Assembly: GCA_018524725.1 (NCBI GenBank)
Contig: JAEUWP010000090.1
Location: 1-20,689 of the forward strand
Origin: Podaxis mareebaensis
Taxonomy: Eukaryota; Basidiomycota; Agaricomycetes; Agaricales; Agaricaceae
Reading direction: 5' to 3'
Length of the DNA stretch: 20,689 nucleotides
Shown: in pieces, positions 1 through 9,312 of the stretch
How positions within the stretch are numbered: the stretch's first letter is position 1
Layout: every line of letters begins with the position of its first letter
Made by a program: the position numbers and the translations under genes
The notes under the pieces: model-generated
What the model saw: only the letters and a program-made list of their open reading frames with translations
Databases searched by the model: none
What the model was told of the DNA's origin: nothing

Positions 1-189
1 GGCGGTGCTTGGACGTCACTGGTAGATCTTATGGTGACTTGTTAGCCCTTGCCAGGTCTGAGCCCTTTCACTGATGATATACATCAATCTCGCATCACCT
101 CGTTTTGAAGGCTCAAAATCTGTGCAGAGCTTCCCATACCGAAACACACCACCACTCTCCTGCTCGCTTCCGACATTTGGGAACCAATA

Positions 190-1581
190 ATGAACACTAT
201 CCAATCCCCCAGCGGGAAACTTCCCCCTGAAGTACTCTCTTTCATCTTCAAGCTGGCTGCCCCACAATCCATCTCCTTCTCTCATTCAGATGAATTCCCC
301 CGAGCTGTCAGGAGCCACTTTCCATTGAATCTTTGTGCAGTATCGTTGCACTGGAGAGAAGTGGTCCACTCGACTCCATCCTTGTGGACATCGGCAAGTT
401 TCTTCATAAAAGGGACGACCGGAAAGAAGTTCGATCCTTTCCTCTTGATTCCCTATCTCAAGAATTCGAGGAACCTTCCCCTGCACCTCGCTTTCTCTTA
501 CCCCGGAATGGAATATACCTCAAGTGGACTTGTTGATCAATTTGTAGACCCCATCCTTATTGCAAATTTGCCCAGGGTTAAAACCCTCATACTGTGCAAT
601 CCACCATCTGACTCGCAGTGGTACTCTCATTTTGACAAGTTAACGGCCGCTGTGGACCTCATGCTTGAATGGCCCCTTAGATGTAGGAGCTCGGTGGAGG
701 TGCTTCGTCTCAATAAATGCCAGTCTCTCCGCCGATTCGCTATCTGTGATACCGTTATGTTGGAGAGGCCACCTTACAAACTCCCTTTTTCCATCACGGT
801 CCTTGATCTGGGATCATTACCCATCGACACTGTTGTCAAACTCTTGTTCAGGTGCCCCAACATTGTCAAATTCTATCTCGACAGTCTGGCAGCGCCGTTC
901 AGGCCACTCGATGATTCCCTCAGGGCCTCGTGGTTCGGGACACCAGTGACTTTTGAGCACTTGGAGGTGATCCGCTGGCACCGCTCAAAATATGACTGGG
1001 GTTCCGCATTCCTCGAATGTGTGCGCACTCCTGCACTACGTATATTGCGAACGACAGATTTGTGGTTGGATTTCGGAGGAACCGCTGAGGCAACATTCTT
1101 TGCCCGGGCGTCTCGTACTCTTTCGACATTGGAGCTTAACTGGGCCCAGGGGATCGAGGAACACACAAATTATTCACATTTCTTCACCCCCGACTCATCC
1201 ATTGAGAATCTCATTCTCTCCGAGTGCGCAGGGATCACGCTTGCCCAAGTATGTTCCAAGCTCACGCCCACTGGAACTACCACCACGGCCACCAAACTTA
1301 TGCCGAAGCTCAAGACTCTGACGGTGGAAAAGTGTACAATGCTGCACGAGGGTGACGACAACTGCTACATTCACCCTGAGTCAGAGCTGGAGCCCGAGCA
1401 TTTTAGCTCCTTGTTGCCCATGCTGGAGCGTCGCTTGGTCGCGGGAGACTCTTTCCAGTTGGTGTTTACCGAAGTCGTGGTGGATTGGACACTCAGAGTA
1501 CAGGCAGGACTTAGAGGGTTGGTGAGGAAGGGCATTAAATTGGAGATTGTGGAGGATGGGGACGTCGCCGACTGGTTATGA
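190..1581 (+). CDS. F-box/leucine-rich protein lacking the N-terminal coiled coil
   Basis: Intronless 463-residue ORF. Residues about 10-24 (KLPPEVLSFIFKLAA) followed by about 49-68 (LCAVSLHWREVVHSTPSLW) form the F-box pattern of basidiomycete F-box proteins. The rest is leucine-rich with the family signature LPFSITVLDL...RCPNIVKFY and ends in KLEIVEDGDVADWL. Known for the family: F-box proteins bind Skp1 and present substrates to an SCF ubiquitin ligase; the leucine-rich part is the likely substrate-binding surface. The ATG at 190 is the only in-frame ATG after a stop at 106-108. The other three F-box genes here have a 30-40 residue heptad-like segment ending in LRR/K-x-N before the F-box; this protein starts exactly at that junction (MNTIQSPSGKLPPE against LNSIQSASRSLPLE). 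It is therefore N-terminally shortened, or has an upstream exon I could not find in 1-189. No TATA box was seen. Confidence 0.85.
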   Translation: MNTIQSPSGKLPPEVLSFIFKLAAPQSISFSHSDEFPRAVRSHFPLNLCAVSLHWREVVHSTPSLWTSASFFIKGTTGKKFDPFLLIPYLKNSRNLPLHLAFSYPGMEYTSSGLVDQFVDPILIANLPRVKTLILCNPPSDSQWYSHFDKLTAAVDLMLEWPLRCRSSVEVLRLNKCQSLRRFAICDTVMLERPPYKLPFSITVLDLGSLPIDTVVKLLFRCPNIVKFYLDSLAAPFRPLDDSLRASWFGTPVTFEHLEVIRWHRSKYDWGSAFLECVRTPALRILRTTDLWLDFGGTAEATFFARASRTLSTLELNWAQGIEEHTNYSHFFTPDSSIENLILSECAGITLAQVCSKLTPTGTTTTATKLMPKLKTLTVEKCTMLHEGDDNCYIHPESELEPEHFSSLLPMLERRLVAGDSFQLVFTEVVVDWTLRVQAGLRGLVRKGIKLEIVEDGDVADWL

Positions 1582-2169
1582 AGCGGACCTAGGAGCATTT
1601 TGGCGAGGGGGTAGACATAAGCAAGGATTTGGTCATGAAATCAACAATTCTTTCTATAATAAAATGCTGCAGTCGTCTGCATAGTTAGAAATCTTGGATC
1701 CAGCTACTTGTCTCGAACAAATCCACCGGTACCTGTGTAACTTCGCGTCTCTCCGTCCCGAACTACTACGCTCGGAAGAGCCGTCATTGGATACTTACCA
1801 GCAAAGCACCGTGCCAAGAGTTCGTGTTTATATATTGCATGAGTTTCCCTCCATCCTCCGCTCCTTGGAACAAGGAAGAGATCTGTCAATAGGGCTGAGG
1901 GACGGCACTGCCTTGAAGATCGGTATTCAACGTTGACAGTTGCAAGGAGTGAATATGCGACAGAATTTCATCCCGGAGCCAGACGACAGGCATTTCAACT
2001 CATTTTAGCAACCCAGGCTGTGGCCAAGCGCTGAGCGCTGTCGACCAAAATAAGCTTCGTCATTCTCGCCTTCAAACGGCGCATATCGAAAGACATTGCA
2101 CTAGATTTCGGATCCTCGAATTCCTGCTAAAACCTTCATACCATATGAACGCCACCTTTATGCAAACCT
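1582..2169. other. Intergenic stretch, no gene recognised
   Basis: The first part is the 3' flank of the upstream F-box gene; the string GGTAGACATAA near 1610 recurs after the pseudogene at about 2812, so this flank was part of the duplicated unit. An 80-codon open stretch at 1694-1936 matches nothing I know and is probably chance. Nothing else is recognisable. Confidence 0.5.
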
Positions 2170-2794
2170 CATTCCACTCCATTTTGGACGAGGTTACATC
2201 CATTCGCCAGAAGTTTCGATGCTCAGGCGCATCCTGAATCAACCGCCTCATGTCATCCAGAAAAGGACGACACTCCTCCAGAGCTGTATCCTGTTCTTAC
2301 CGTAAGTATGGTAAGGATCAAGAACCATTTGGCACAGTCAATCGTCGATACCTCGGAGCTGATTATCGTGCCCTGATGAATGCTATTCAGCGTTTGGGGT
2401 AGACTGCAACTTCTGTGCGTTGAAACTGGGAAGCAAATTTTACCTGAACAAATGCCGTTCTCTTCGTCGCATTTCACCCTGTGAAATTGAAAAGGACAAG
2501 GTGAAATCTCTCTTGGTGTGACGCGAGGGCACTTGGCAACGTGTTCTGTATGCTGAGACGCAGAAACGTAGGAGATATGTGCTAAACCTGAAGATTCTGA
2601 CAGTAGGATGTTACCATGTCATGTACTCATGCCTTTGCATGTACTTGAGCCTCTTTCATGGGGTATTCTCCCTTTGGAGTCCTCACAAGTTACGATTGAC
2701 CGGACACCGAGGGTCTAGATAGGTTTGAGAGCTTAGCCATGGAGAGAATAAGGTTGGAGGTGGTCGAGGATCGGGAAGTCATTGACTGGCTTTG
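2170..2794 (+). pseudogene. Collapsed duplicate of the 190-1581 F-box gene
   Basis: Pieces of the upstream F-box gene can be recognised in order but in different frames. At 2170 CATTCCACTCCATTTTGG reads HSTPFW, against HSTPSLW at the end of the F-box. At about 2437 FYLNKCRSLRR matches LRLNKCQSLRR. At about 2580 LNLKILTV matches MPKLKTLTV. At 2740-2794 the C-terminus IRLEVVEDREVIDWL plus stop matches IKLEIVEDGDVADWL. In-frame stops lie near 2373 and 2519, and the middle of the gene (roughly codons 190-330 of the intact copy) is largely missing. The 3' flank also matches. This is a decayed tandem duplicate in the same orientation. The left limit is uncertain: the N-terminal half of the F-box was not found. 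Confidence 0.72.
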
Positions 2795-3125
2795 AAGAGC
2801 GCACACGGTGGTAGACATAAACACGACTCAGAAATGGCATGAATGAATGGATTGGGATCCTCTGGGATCCTCTCTCAGGTATTTGCGCCACCCAAGATCG
2901 AAATGAGTTAGTTCAATGTGCCTCAGTTCCGTGATGTACGGTTGTTATCGCACGATAGCAGCATTGAAAGCTTTTCCTTATTGATCGGACTGAAAACATG
3001 AGCCAGGGGAGGTACATAAATAACAGCGCCACGATCTACTAAGAGCATATGTATCCAGCTGAGCATCAAACAAAGATATGTAGGTAGATATGACCGAACA
3101 GACTAGCCAGCCTCTGAGTCACGTC
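2795..3125. other. Intergenic, between a pseudogene and a convergent F-box gene
   Basis: The first about 50 bases resemble the 3' flank of the 190-1581 gene. The rest is the 3' side of the minus-strand gene. No ORF, RNA or repeat was recognised. Confidence 0.5.
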
Positions 3126-4637
3126 CTATGAATATATCTCCCAATGCTTCTGGCCTTCAAATCTTTCAGCAACTTCTATGCGCGCTCCATCATCCAACAA
3201 CTCCCGAAACCGTTTCCGATCCCTGAGCGTCCACACGAAATGTAACCAAACAAACTCCACTCGGAGGTGAGTGTTCGGATACTCCCTACTCCTAGCTTCC
3301 ACCATCCCCAACATGGTATTAGAAACATCTGGGCGGTCTAGAGGTTCATCCAGCCCAGAGACGTTCCTATTCCCCTTAATCGTCAATTTCCGAAGTTTGG
3401 GGAACGAATGAGTACTCGGTTCCTGATTCCCTCCTACCGGTGTCAACTTGCGAACGACGCGAAGGATGAAGTCGGTGTCAGAATAAACCAATCGGAGCCT
3501 CTCCAAATTGACATGAGACGGGAGAATATCCAGGATGGTGGGCCCATTTGAGGACCAAACGGAAACATCCTGGAGTTCCAGGGAGGAGAGGGTCAAAGGC
3601 AAACGTTTGAAAAAGGTAACTGTACTCTCATCGTAAGGCCCCAAGTACATTTCGAGCCAAGTAAGAGCCTCGAGTGCAGGCAGCTGAAGACAATTCAGGA
3701 CTGCCCAGCTCCACGGGTCTGCGTGGTAAACCCATCCTAGCGTACGCAAATTGTGAAGGGTCACCGGCTGGGACAAAGAGGAGCCGTCACCAGCCCTTCG
3801 GCACGGTTTCACGTCGAAGAATAGCTCGGTCAGGTTAGGGCACCTGACAACTGTTTGTGCACATACATCGGCTGCTATGTCATGCAGGTTGAGCACTGTG
3901 ATCATAGTCCACGGTAACTCGATCCTGTTGTAAAATCCGTGGTAAAGATTGAGTCTGCGAAGGTGCGTGTTACTCGGGAGCACCAAGTCAATCCCACTCG
4001 TTGGAGGGATGCTACGAGAGGGCGTTTCGTGCGCAAAACTCAGAGTTAGCTCGACTAGTCCTGTCAAGTAGGGACTGAAGGCCAGCCAGCTCTCTGGAGA
4101 AGCGGATAAATGTAGACTTCTAACACGCGCAAAATTCTTCCGGACGAAATCCTCGGATGTGATTGGAGGCAAGGTTGCCGACGTATCCGGGTCGGGGAAT
4201 TCGGAAAGAGCGAGATCGAGAGGAAGACTGCCGGAATTGTCGAAATGGAGTTTCAAGAGGGAGCGGTCATCGTTCGATTCGAAGTTGATGTGTGACCACA
4301 ACTGGGGAGTTGTTAACACAATTTGCCGCCAGAGAGATGACACTGCCGCCAATCGCAAATGAAAGAACTTGCTCGTGTGCTCGTCGCACTGGGCGCGACC
4401 ACCTCGTTCTTCGAAAGGGAAGGATTCTGGGTTTGGGTGGTGATTCCGAGTGCATGCATGCTGGAAGATGAGGGAGAGTGTCTCGGGTGGGAAGACCCGT
4501 GTCCTTGCTTGGACCGCGTTGAGCCTTCGTAACAATGTAGCACGCTCCTCGTGCAGTCGTTGAATGGCGTTGTCTAGTCGGCGCATCTCGCCGTGTATAT
4601 AACCTATTTCCTCTTCTGGGGAATGCAGGGGCAGCAT
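3126..4637 (-). CDS. F-box/leucine-rich protein with N-terminal coiled coil
   Basis: Intronless 503-residue ORF with an ATG start at 4637. Residues about 8-46 are charged and heptad-like (EMRRLDNAIQRLHEERATLL) and predict a short coiled coil. The F-box follows at about 49-120 (FPPETLSLIFQHA ... LAAVSSLWRQIVLTTPQLW). The remaining about 380 residues are leucine-rich with the paralogue signatures MITVLNL...VRCPNLTELFF and NLRTLGW. The C-terminal block RFRELLDDGARIEVAE matches the other copies. Inferred role: substrate adaptor of an SCF ubiquitin ligase, cytosol or nucleus; the substrate is unknown. A TATA-like sequence lies 55 bp upstream of the ATG. The ORF is intact and has normal CpG content, so it is probably functional. 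Confidence 0.88.
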   Translation of the reverse strand: MLPLHSPEEEIGYIHGEMRRLDNAIQRLHEERATLLRRLNAVQARTRVFPPETLSLIFQHACTRNHHPNPESFPFEERGGRAQCDEHTSKFFHLRLAAVSSLWRQIVLTTPQLWSHINFESNDDRSLLKLHFDNSGSLPLDLALSEFPDPDTSATLPPITSEDFVRKNFARVRSLHLSASPESWLAFSPYLTGLVELTLSFAHETPSRSIPPTSGIDLVLPSNTHLRRLNLYHGFYNRIELPWTMITVLNLHDIAADVCAQTVVRCPNLTELFFDVKPCRRAGDGSSLSQPVTLHNLRTLGWVYHADPWSWAVLNCLQLPALEALTWLEMYLGPYDESTVTFFKRLPLTLSSLELQDVSVWSSNGPTILDILPSHVNLERLRLVYSDTDFILRVVRKLTPVGGNQEPSTHSFPKLRKLTIKGNRNVSGLDEPLDRPDVSNTMLGMVEARSREYPNTHLRVEFVWLHFVWTLRDRKRFRELLDDGARIEVAERFEGQKHWEIYS

Positions 4638-5099
4638 AATGTCCGTGAGGAATGGTCAGGTCAATCCTGGTCTGTTTGCAGTTTGGACGCGCTTATATAG
4701 CTGTTATAAAACGCCGGAAAAAACAGAGGTAGTGAGCTCCTCCTAAAGGCCAAAGATCTTCGTTAGATGCGGGTGTATTAAAATAAACGCCAGTAAATAT
4801 ACGTACTACAGTACATCATTCTACGATCTTATCATGGAGCTACTATGGACAATGCGTGATGTGGCTAGTAAATAGGTCTGAATCGGTGGCATTAAATCCT
4901 GACCCGACTCACCTCAGCTTGAAGCCGGCGCTGGAAGTTAGGACGTCGAACACGAATGAATGTTCAAGGTTATATAATCGACAGCTTGGAATGATAGGTG
5001 TCAAGGCAAAATAGATTAAATTACATAAGTAATTAACTACACACGATACAAGGTAATCTAAGAATACGTACCTTTTACCCTACACCTGATATGTGTCCG
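4638..5099. other. Promoter flank and AT-rich intergenic DNA
   Basis: The first about 100 bases are the promoter of the minus-strand F-box gene. The remainder is AT-rich with no ORF or RNA gene that I recognise. Confidence 0.45.
4692..4699 (-). promoter_or_regulatory. Probable TATA box of the 3126-4637 F-box gene
   Basis: On the minus strand this reads TATATAAG, followed by CGCG, and ends 55 bp before the ATG at 4637. A near-identical element (TACATAAGCGG) lies 52 bp before the ATG of the paralogue at 12383, which supports a shared core promoter. Transcription start not known. Confidence 0.55.
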
Positions 5100-5515
5100 T
5101 ACGCCCCGTTTTCCCAGACTCGGAGTTTCCTCCCGAACATTATAGGCCCCCTTCCATTTCCCCAAACCGTTACCCTACATTCCGTTAGTCTTTCATTATT
5201 TACCTTCAATCAATGTGCTGGACCGCAAAGCCCGGATGTCTCTACTTTGGTTCAGTACACAGATCATTGGAGCGTTGTCATTTGTTGTCATCCTTTTGAC
5301 TGTTGATGAACCACATTTCGTGGAACTAAATAGTCCCAACAGCAACGGAAAGTCAACCACTTCGGCAAGTCCTGATTGAAGACAGGGGCTATCCTTCCGG
5401 AGTGTTTATCATCTGTAGACTTTGCATACCCCCCTTACCCATACCCTGAAATGCTGTACTCTTCAGTGATGTCAGAATCAAATCATTGCAACCTGCAACA
5501 GCCTGGATGGCCTCG
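5100..5515 (+). pseudogene. Tandem copy A: 5' fragment of an F-box gene related to 7172-8833
   Basis: Bases about 5100-5310 match the 5' flank and first codons of the F-box gene at 7172. The read-through peptide AGPQSPDVSTLVQYTDHWS corresponds to TGPQSLGGDYEALLQHADHW of that gene. The homology fades soon after the position of the coiled coil, so no F-box is present. The conserved initiator ATG is ATT here. Bases about 5300-5515 are shared with copy B but not with the intact gene. The offset to copy B is about 493-521 bp along the unit, so the two lie in direct tandem. It cannot make an F-box protein. Confidence 0.7.
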
Positions 5516-5594
5516 AAGTTACCTACATCCGGCATGCATTTGTACGTGCCAGAAACCCTGGTCTCATTTACGCCTCCTCGACTAGTCCTATTCT

Positions 5595-6010
5595 GCACTT
5601 TCCCCTGCGTTTCCCGGAGCTTTCTTTCCGAAACATTAGGCACCTTCCATTTCCCTAGTCCGTTACCCTATATTCCACTATCTTTCATTATGTACCTTCA
5701 GCCAAAATATAGGCCCACGTGGCTACAAGGGAAACCAACTGGGCCCCAAAGCCTGGATGGCTCTACTTTAGTCCAATGCACAGATCATTGGAGCGTTGTC
5801 ACCTATTAGACTGTTGATGGAATTGCATAGTCTCAATAACAATGGAAAGTAAACAATTTTAGCAAGCTTTGATTGAAGCCAGGGGCCATCCCCCTGGAGT
5901 GTTTGTCATCTGTGGCTCCGTATATTCCTACTCACACTCTAGAATGTCGCACTTCAGCGATGCTAGGGTCAGATGGTTGGAACATGCAATGACTTGAATG
6001 GGCTAGTGCA
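5595..6010 (+). pseudogene. Tandem copy B: 5' fragment of an F-box gene related to 7172-8833
   Basis: Direct repeat of copy A. The shared blocks include GTTACCCTA..ATTCC at 5662 (5169 in copy A), AGATCATTGGAGCGTTGTCA at 5782 (5261 in A) and CTGGAGTGTTTGTCATCTGT at about 5894. An ATG at 5690 opens MYLQPKY...PTGPQSLDG...CTDHWSVV and then stops, aligned with MCLQNKC...PTGPQSLGG...ADHWNDVI of the intact gene. The gene is cut off within the coiled coil and has no F-box. Copy B keeps the ATG and the insert PTWLQGKPT that copy A lacks, so it is the better preserved of the two. Confidence 0.72.
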
Positions 6011-7171
6011 AATCTTCTTCACTTGTGCCACCGTCCGAAGTCCGCGGATAAGGATCAAGACCAAAGTTGAAACATGGCACTTGTCGTGTAGCAGGACAGG
6101 CGCATGACCTCCCCCTTGACGGTTCATAGGTCAGCTCAATTCCTAACACAACTCAGTAGCAAACCATGCAACTTAGGCCCAGTGGTTTAAAACCACACAG
6201 CATATCGTCAGGAGGATCCGGATTAGATCGCATGGACAAATCATTCTCACAAAAACCCCATCATCACAGTCGCTCGAATCTCCATAGGCTCGTATACCGG
6301 AATAGGTTTGTGGGTATGTGTGCTCGAGGGTGGTCGCGAGAAGCCCGCCTAAGGGGTCGTGCTACCTGCATTTGAACTTTGGCTTCCACAGGCCGCCTTC
6401 TAGGGACGTGAATCACTGCGTATATCGTCCTCGTAAACATATCTCAGGTAGGATTTTCAGTTGAAATGTACGTAGGTGCGTTCATATCTCTTGCTTGTGG
6501 TTATGGTCGTCGCCTCAGGTGATGATACAACGGAATCAGAAACTGATGGTGAGGAAATTATTGAAGGATGTTAGATCATCCTAATTTCTTCTTTGCCAAC
6601 ACCTGCGGGAAGGTGCTGGGCTGTTTGTCCCTCGTCCGGTCACTACGACGTCCACAGTAACTTTTAACATTCCGGAAGTAATCCGTTCGGAACACCTGAT
6701 TGCAAGAGGGCTACGGACTGCGAACGATCGGTTCATACAGGTTTGTAGAAAGGTCTAACCATGAAAAAAAAATCTCTTGCCCAGGCATCTTGTGCCCTCC
6801 CAACATGCCCCTACTAGTAGGAATGTTCCGAATACAGATAGAACAACGCCTTACTTAGATGCTACGCACACTTGGGTTGCGCTTTATTTGCCCTCTGGTA
6901 TCTATGACGGATCCTAAGGGTTATGAGCAACGCCCGGCTGATGGTATCTCTGAAAGGTTTGTAGCAGGAATACTCACTGTGGCCAATGTGGTCAATGGAT
7001 CTGTGAGCTAATGAAAACACGTGCAAATTTCTCCTACACCTACAGCAGCAAACATCTCGACGTAGTAGACTTCCTGGTTATGAAACGCGTCCCAGCATCT
7101 TGTCCTCGACGCGTTTTAGAAGTTTTCACAAGCACCTCCTGTTCCCCAACACGATATTCCACTACTTCCTC
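6011..7171. other. Intergenic, 5' flank of the 7172 F-box gene
   Basis: No convincing gene, repeat or RNA seen over about 1.1 kb. Short ORFs (6166-6375, 7011-7238) have no recognisable protein. The last about 70 bases are the 5' leader that is duplicated in copies A and B. No clear TATA box near 7172. Confidence 0.45.
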
Positions 7172-8833
7172 ATGTGTCTTCAAAACAAATGCGGCCTACA
7201 CGACTACAAGCCGAACCCAACTGGACCCCAAAGCTTAGGCGGGGACTATGAGGCTCTACTCCAGCATGCAGATCACTGGAACGATGTCATTCAACGAGCC
7301 ATTGATGAACGCGCACAGTGCCTGCGAAAAGCCAATGCTCTGGGATCAGCTACGAGATCTCTCCCTAACGAAATCCTCGCGGCCATATTCAAGTTCGCGT
7401 GTCCGTCAATTGACTTTCGCTCGCGAATCTTCTGCGAGGATCCGGACCGTAACCCTTTTGATGTAGGTTGGCCTATACGATCGAGAGAAAAAGAGGACTT
7501 GAGCTACCGCCGTTTTCCTCTGATTCTTGGTGCGGTTTCAAGTCAATGGAGACAGGTCGCATGGTCCGATCCTGGATTGTGGACAACGCTGGCAGTCGAG
7601 CCGACATACAAAACCGTAAAGAAGGATGCTGCGCGTTTGGGGCTCTACATGACGAACGCCAAACGCCTTGGCTTTGCTCTGGAGCTTGACCTGCGGAGGT
7701 ACAATGAAGAGATATATTTTTCTGATGAAAGGGATTCTCCCTTATTGGCGAGGATCGTTGCAGGTCCCGACGATTTGAGCCTAGAACCCCTCAAGAGTGT
7801 GCTGTTTGGGAACACAGCTGGGAATATACGGACATTGCGGATAGCGGGTGCTCCAAAAGAGTGGCTCCTTGACATTGGTCCAAAGCTCACTAATGTGGTT
7901 GACCTGTCTATCGGTTGGGACTATCCTCTCCCGTCGGGCTCGGCTCCTGTACTCCAGGGATTGGAATCACTCCGTCGCGTTACCCTCGTGAATGCTACCA
8001 CGACGTGGCAATTACTCTTCCCCACCAACCTCACTGTGATTCGCTTAAGGGGGGTTGAGCTGAAGAACTGCATCACACTTTTGCTTTCCTGCACCTCCCT
8101 CCTCGAATATTACGTCCGGTCCCCTCGAAACCACTCCAACCCAAACGCTATCTCTGGATTGTTCAAGCGGCCGCTCATATGTCCTACGATCAAACGATTC
8201 GGCTGGGATGATGTTCTGGGAAGCGCCACCTTCCTTCGGATGATCCGTTTGCCGAATCTCGAGTACCTTGAATGGGCCGGTTTCCCGAACGAGTCGGAAC
8301 AAGCAGTCGTAGACTTTTTCTCCAATCTACCCCCATCCCTCTCTTCCCTCGCTCTCCACGGTGACTTCGTCACTTCTCTCAGATACGAACGTCTTCGACT
8401 CCGCGACATGTTAATCCGTCTCTCCCATGTTGAGGAGATAACATTATTGAAATGCTACCGGGACTTCGCCCAGGATATCTTCACCTTGTTATCTCAAGCC
8501 TCTGGCAGTGATGATCCTTCTGTCCCGAACGATTTTGTGCTCCCAGGGCTAAGGAAAGTGCGTATCTGTCGTATTGTCCAATACACCCAGGATGTTGGAA
8601 TTGGTGGTGACTCGGGCACTGGAAGAGTCATTCTCTATCCGAGATATTTCATGGACACCGTACGACGGAGGAGGAAGATCATAGGAATTCCAGATTTCCG
8701 ACTTGAGCTAACGAAATGTCGGCTGGAGAGAGTTAAGGCGGTATGGAAAAAATTCAGGGAAATGGTGGACGGAGGACTTAAGCTGGAAGTTGTGGAAGAC
8801 GGCAAGTGGGTTGATTGGAGTCAACCGATATAA
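7172..8833 (+). CDS. F-box/leucine-rich protein with N-terminal coiled coil
   Basis: Intronless ORF of 553 residues from the ATG at 7172. The frame is open further upstream (to a TTG at 7100), but 7172 is the first ATG. The tandem copy at 5690 has an ATG at the aligned place, while the DNA before it differs in length by a non-multiple of three, as expected of a leader. Residues about 24-58 (ADHWNDVIQRAIDERAQCL) are heptad-like. The F-box starts at about 62 (RSLPNEILAAIFKFA) and ends with LGAVSSQWRQVAWSDPGLW. Then come leucine-rich segments with LTVIRL...LLSCTSLLEYY, and a C-terminal block GGLKLEVVEDGKWVDW close to that of the 190-1581 protein. Inferred role: SCF ubiquitin-ligase adaptor, substrate unknown. 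It is the longest of the four because of inserts after the F-box. Confidence 0.87.
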   Translation: MCLQNKCGLHDYKPNPTGPQSLGGDYEALLQHADHWNDVIQRAIDERAQCLRKANALGSATRSLPNEILAAIFKFACPSIDFRSRIFCEDPDRNPFDVGWPIRSREKEDLSYRRFPLILGAVSSQWRQVAWSDPGLWTTLAVEPTYKTVKKDAARLGLYMTNAKRLGFALELDLRRYNEEIYFSDERDSPLLARIVAGPDDLSLEPLKSVLFGNTAGNIRTLRIAGAPKEWLLDIGPKLTNVVDLSIGWDYPLPSGSAPVLQGLESLRRVTLVNATTTWQLLFPTNLTVIRLRGVELKNCITLLLSCTSLLEYYVRSPRNHSNPNAISGLFKRPLICPTIKRFGWDDVLGSATFLRMIRLPNLEYLEWAGFPNESEQAVVDFFSNLPPSLSSLALHGDFVTSLRYERLRLRDMLIRLSHVEEITLLKCYRDFAQDIFTLLSQASGSDDPSVPNDFVLPGLRKVRICRIVQYTQDVGIGGDSGTGRVILYPRYFMDTVRRRRKIIGIPDFRLELTKCRLERVKAVWKKFREMVDGGLKLEVVEDGKWVDWSQPI

Positions 8834-9312
8834 GGTTGATCGCAGGTTGATGCCTTGGTACTTCTGTTGCCGGGATTGCCCACGTTCTCAGTTGTGCTTT
8901 TCGGTTCCCGTCTTCCTGTTTTGTGTTGTAACCGAAGATGAGGCGTTTACCCATTTTCTTACTCTTAGTCTTCTTGCTCCTGCAAATTTGTATGCTTTTT
9001 GGTCCCTGTATTCCGCTCATTACCTCAGACTCTCTCACTGGTACTTCTCGCTGATGTTCTCTCACTATTTGAAGACGTATGTTAATGTTGCCAAAAGCTT
9101 TTCTTCGTGATTCAGGACTGCTTCGTTTTAGACGCACATACCAGCAAGCAAATGGTATCGAGATATTTGCGCCGGTGGGCGAATTACTGCGATCTTTACA
9201 CAATTTAAGCCTCGGGAGATCGCAACAGGCATGGTAGAATCGACTCCGGTATTGCAAAGCCATCAAGATAAACAAGATCCGAGAATATTCAATGTAAGAA
9301 GGATTGGTTAAA
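8834..9312. other. Shared 3' flank of two convergent genes
   Basis: Lies between the stop of the F-box gene (8833) and the stop of the minus-strand membrane-protein gene (9313). It is pyrimidine-rich on the plus strand. ORFs across it are explained by the intron-spanning frame of the membrane gene or by chance. No terminator motif identified. Confidence 0.5.

Noticed and set aside
1694..1936. 80-codon plus-strand ORF after the first F-box gene
   Set aside because: No F-box, hydrophobic or other motif; composition like intergenic DNA.
4250..4300. TTCGATTCGAA word as a tRNA B-box
   Set aside because: It lies inside an intact F-box coding region with no A-box or cloverleaf around it.
7100..7171. 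Longer N-terminus for the 7172 F-box gene
   Set aside because: The codon at 7100 is TTG, not ATG, and the aligned DNA in the tandem copies differs in length by a number not divisible by three, so it behaves as a non-coding leader.
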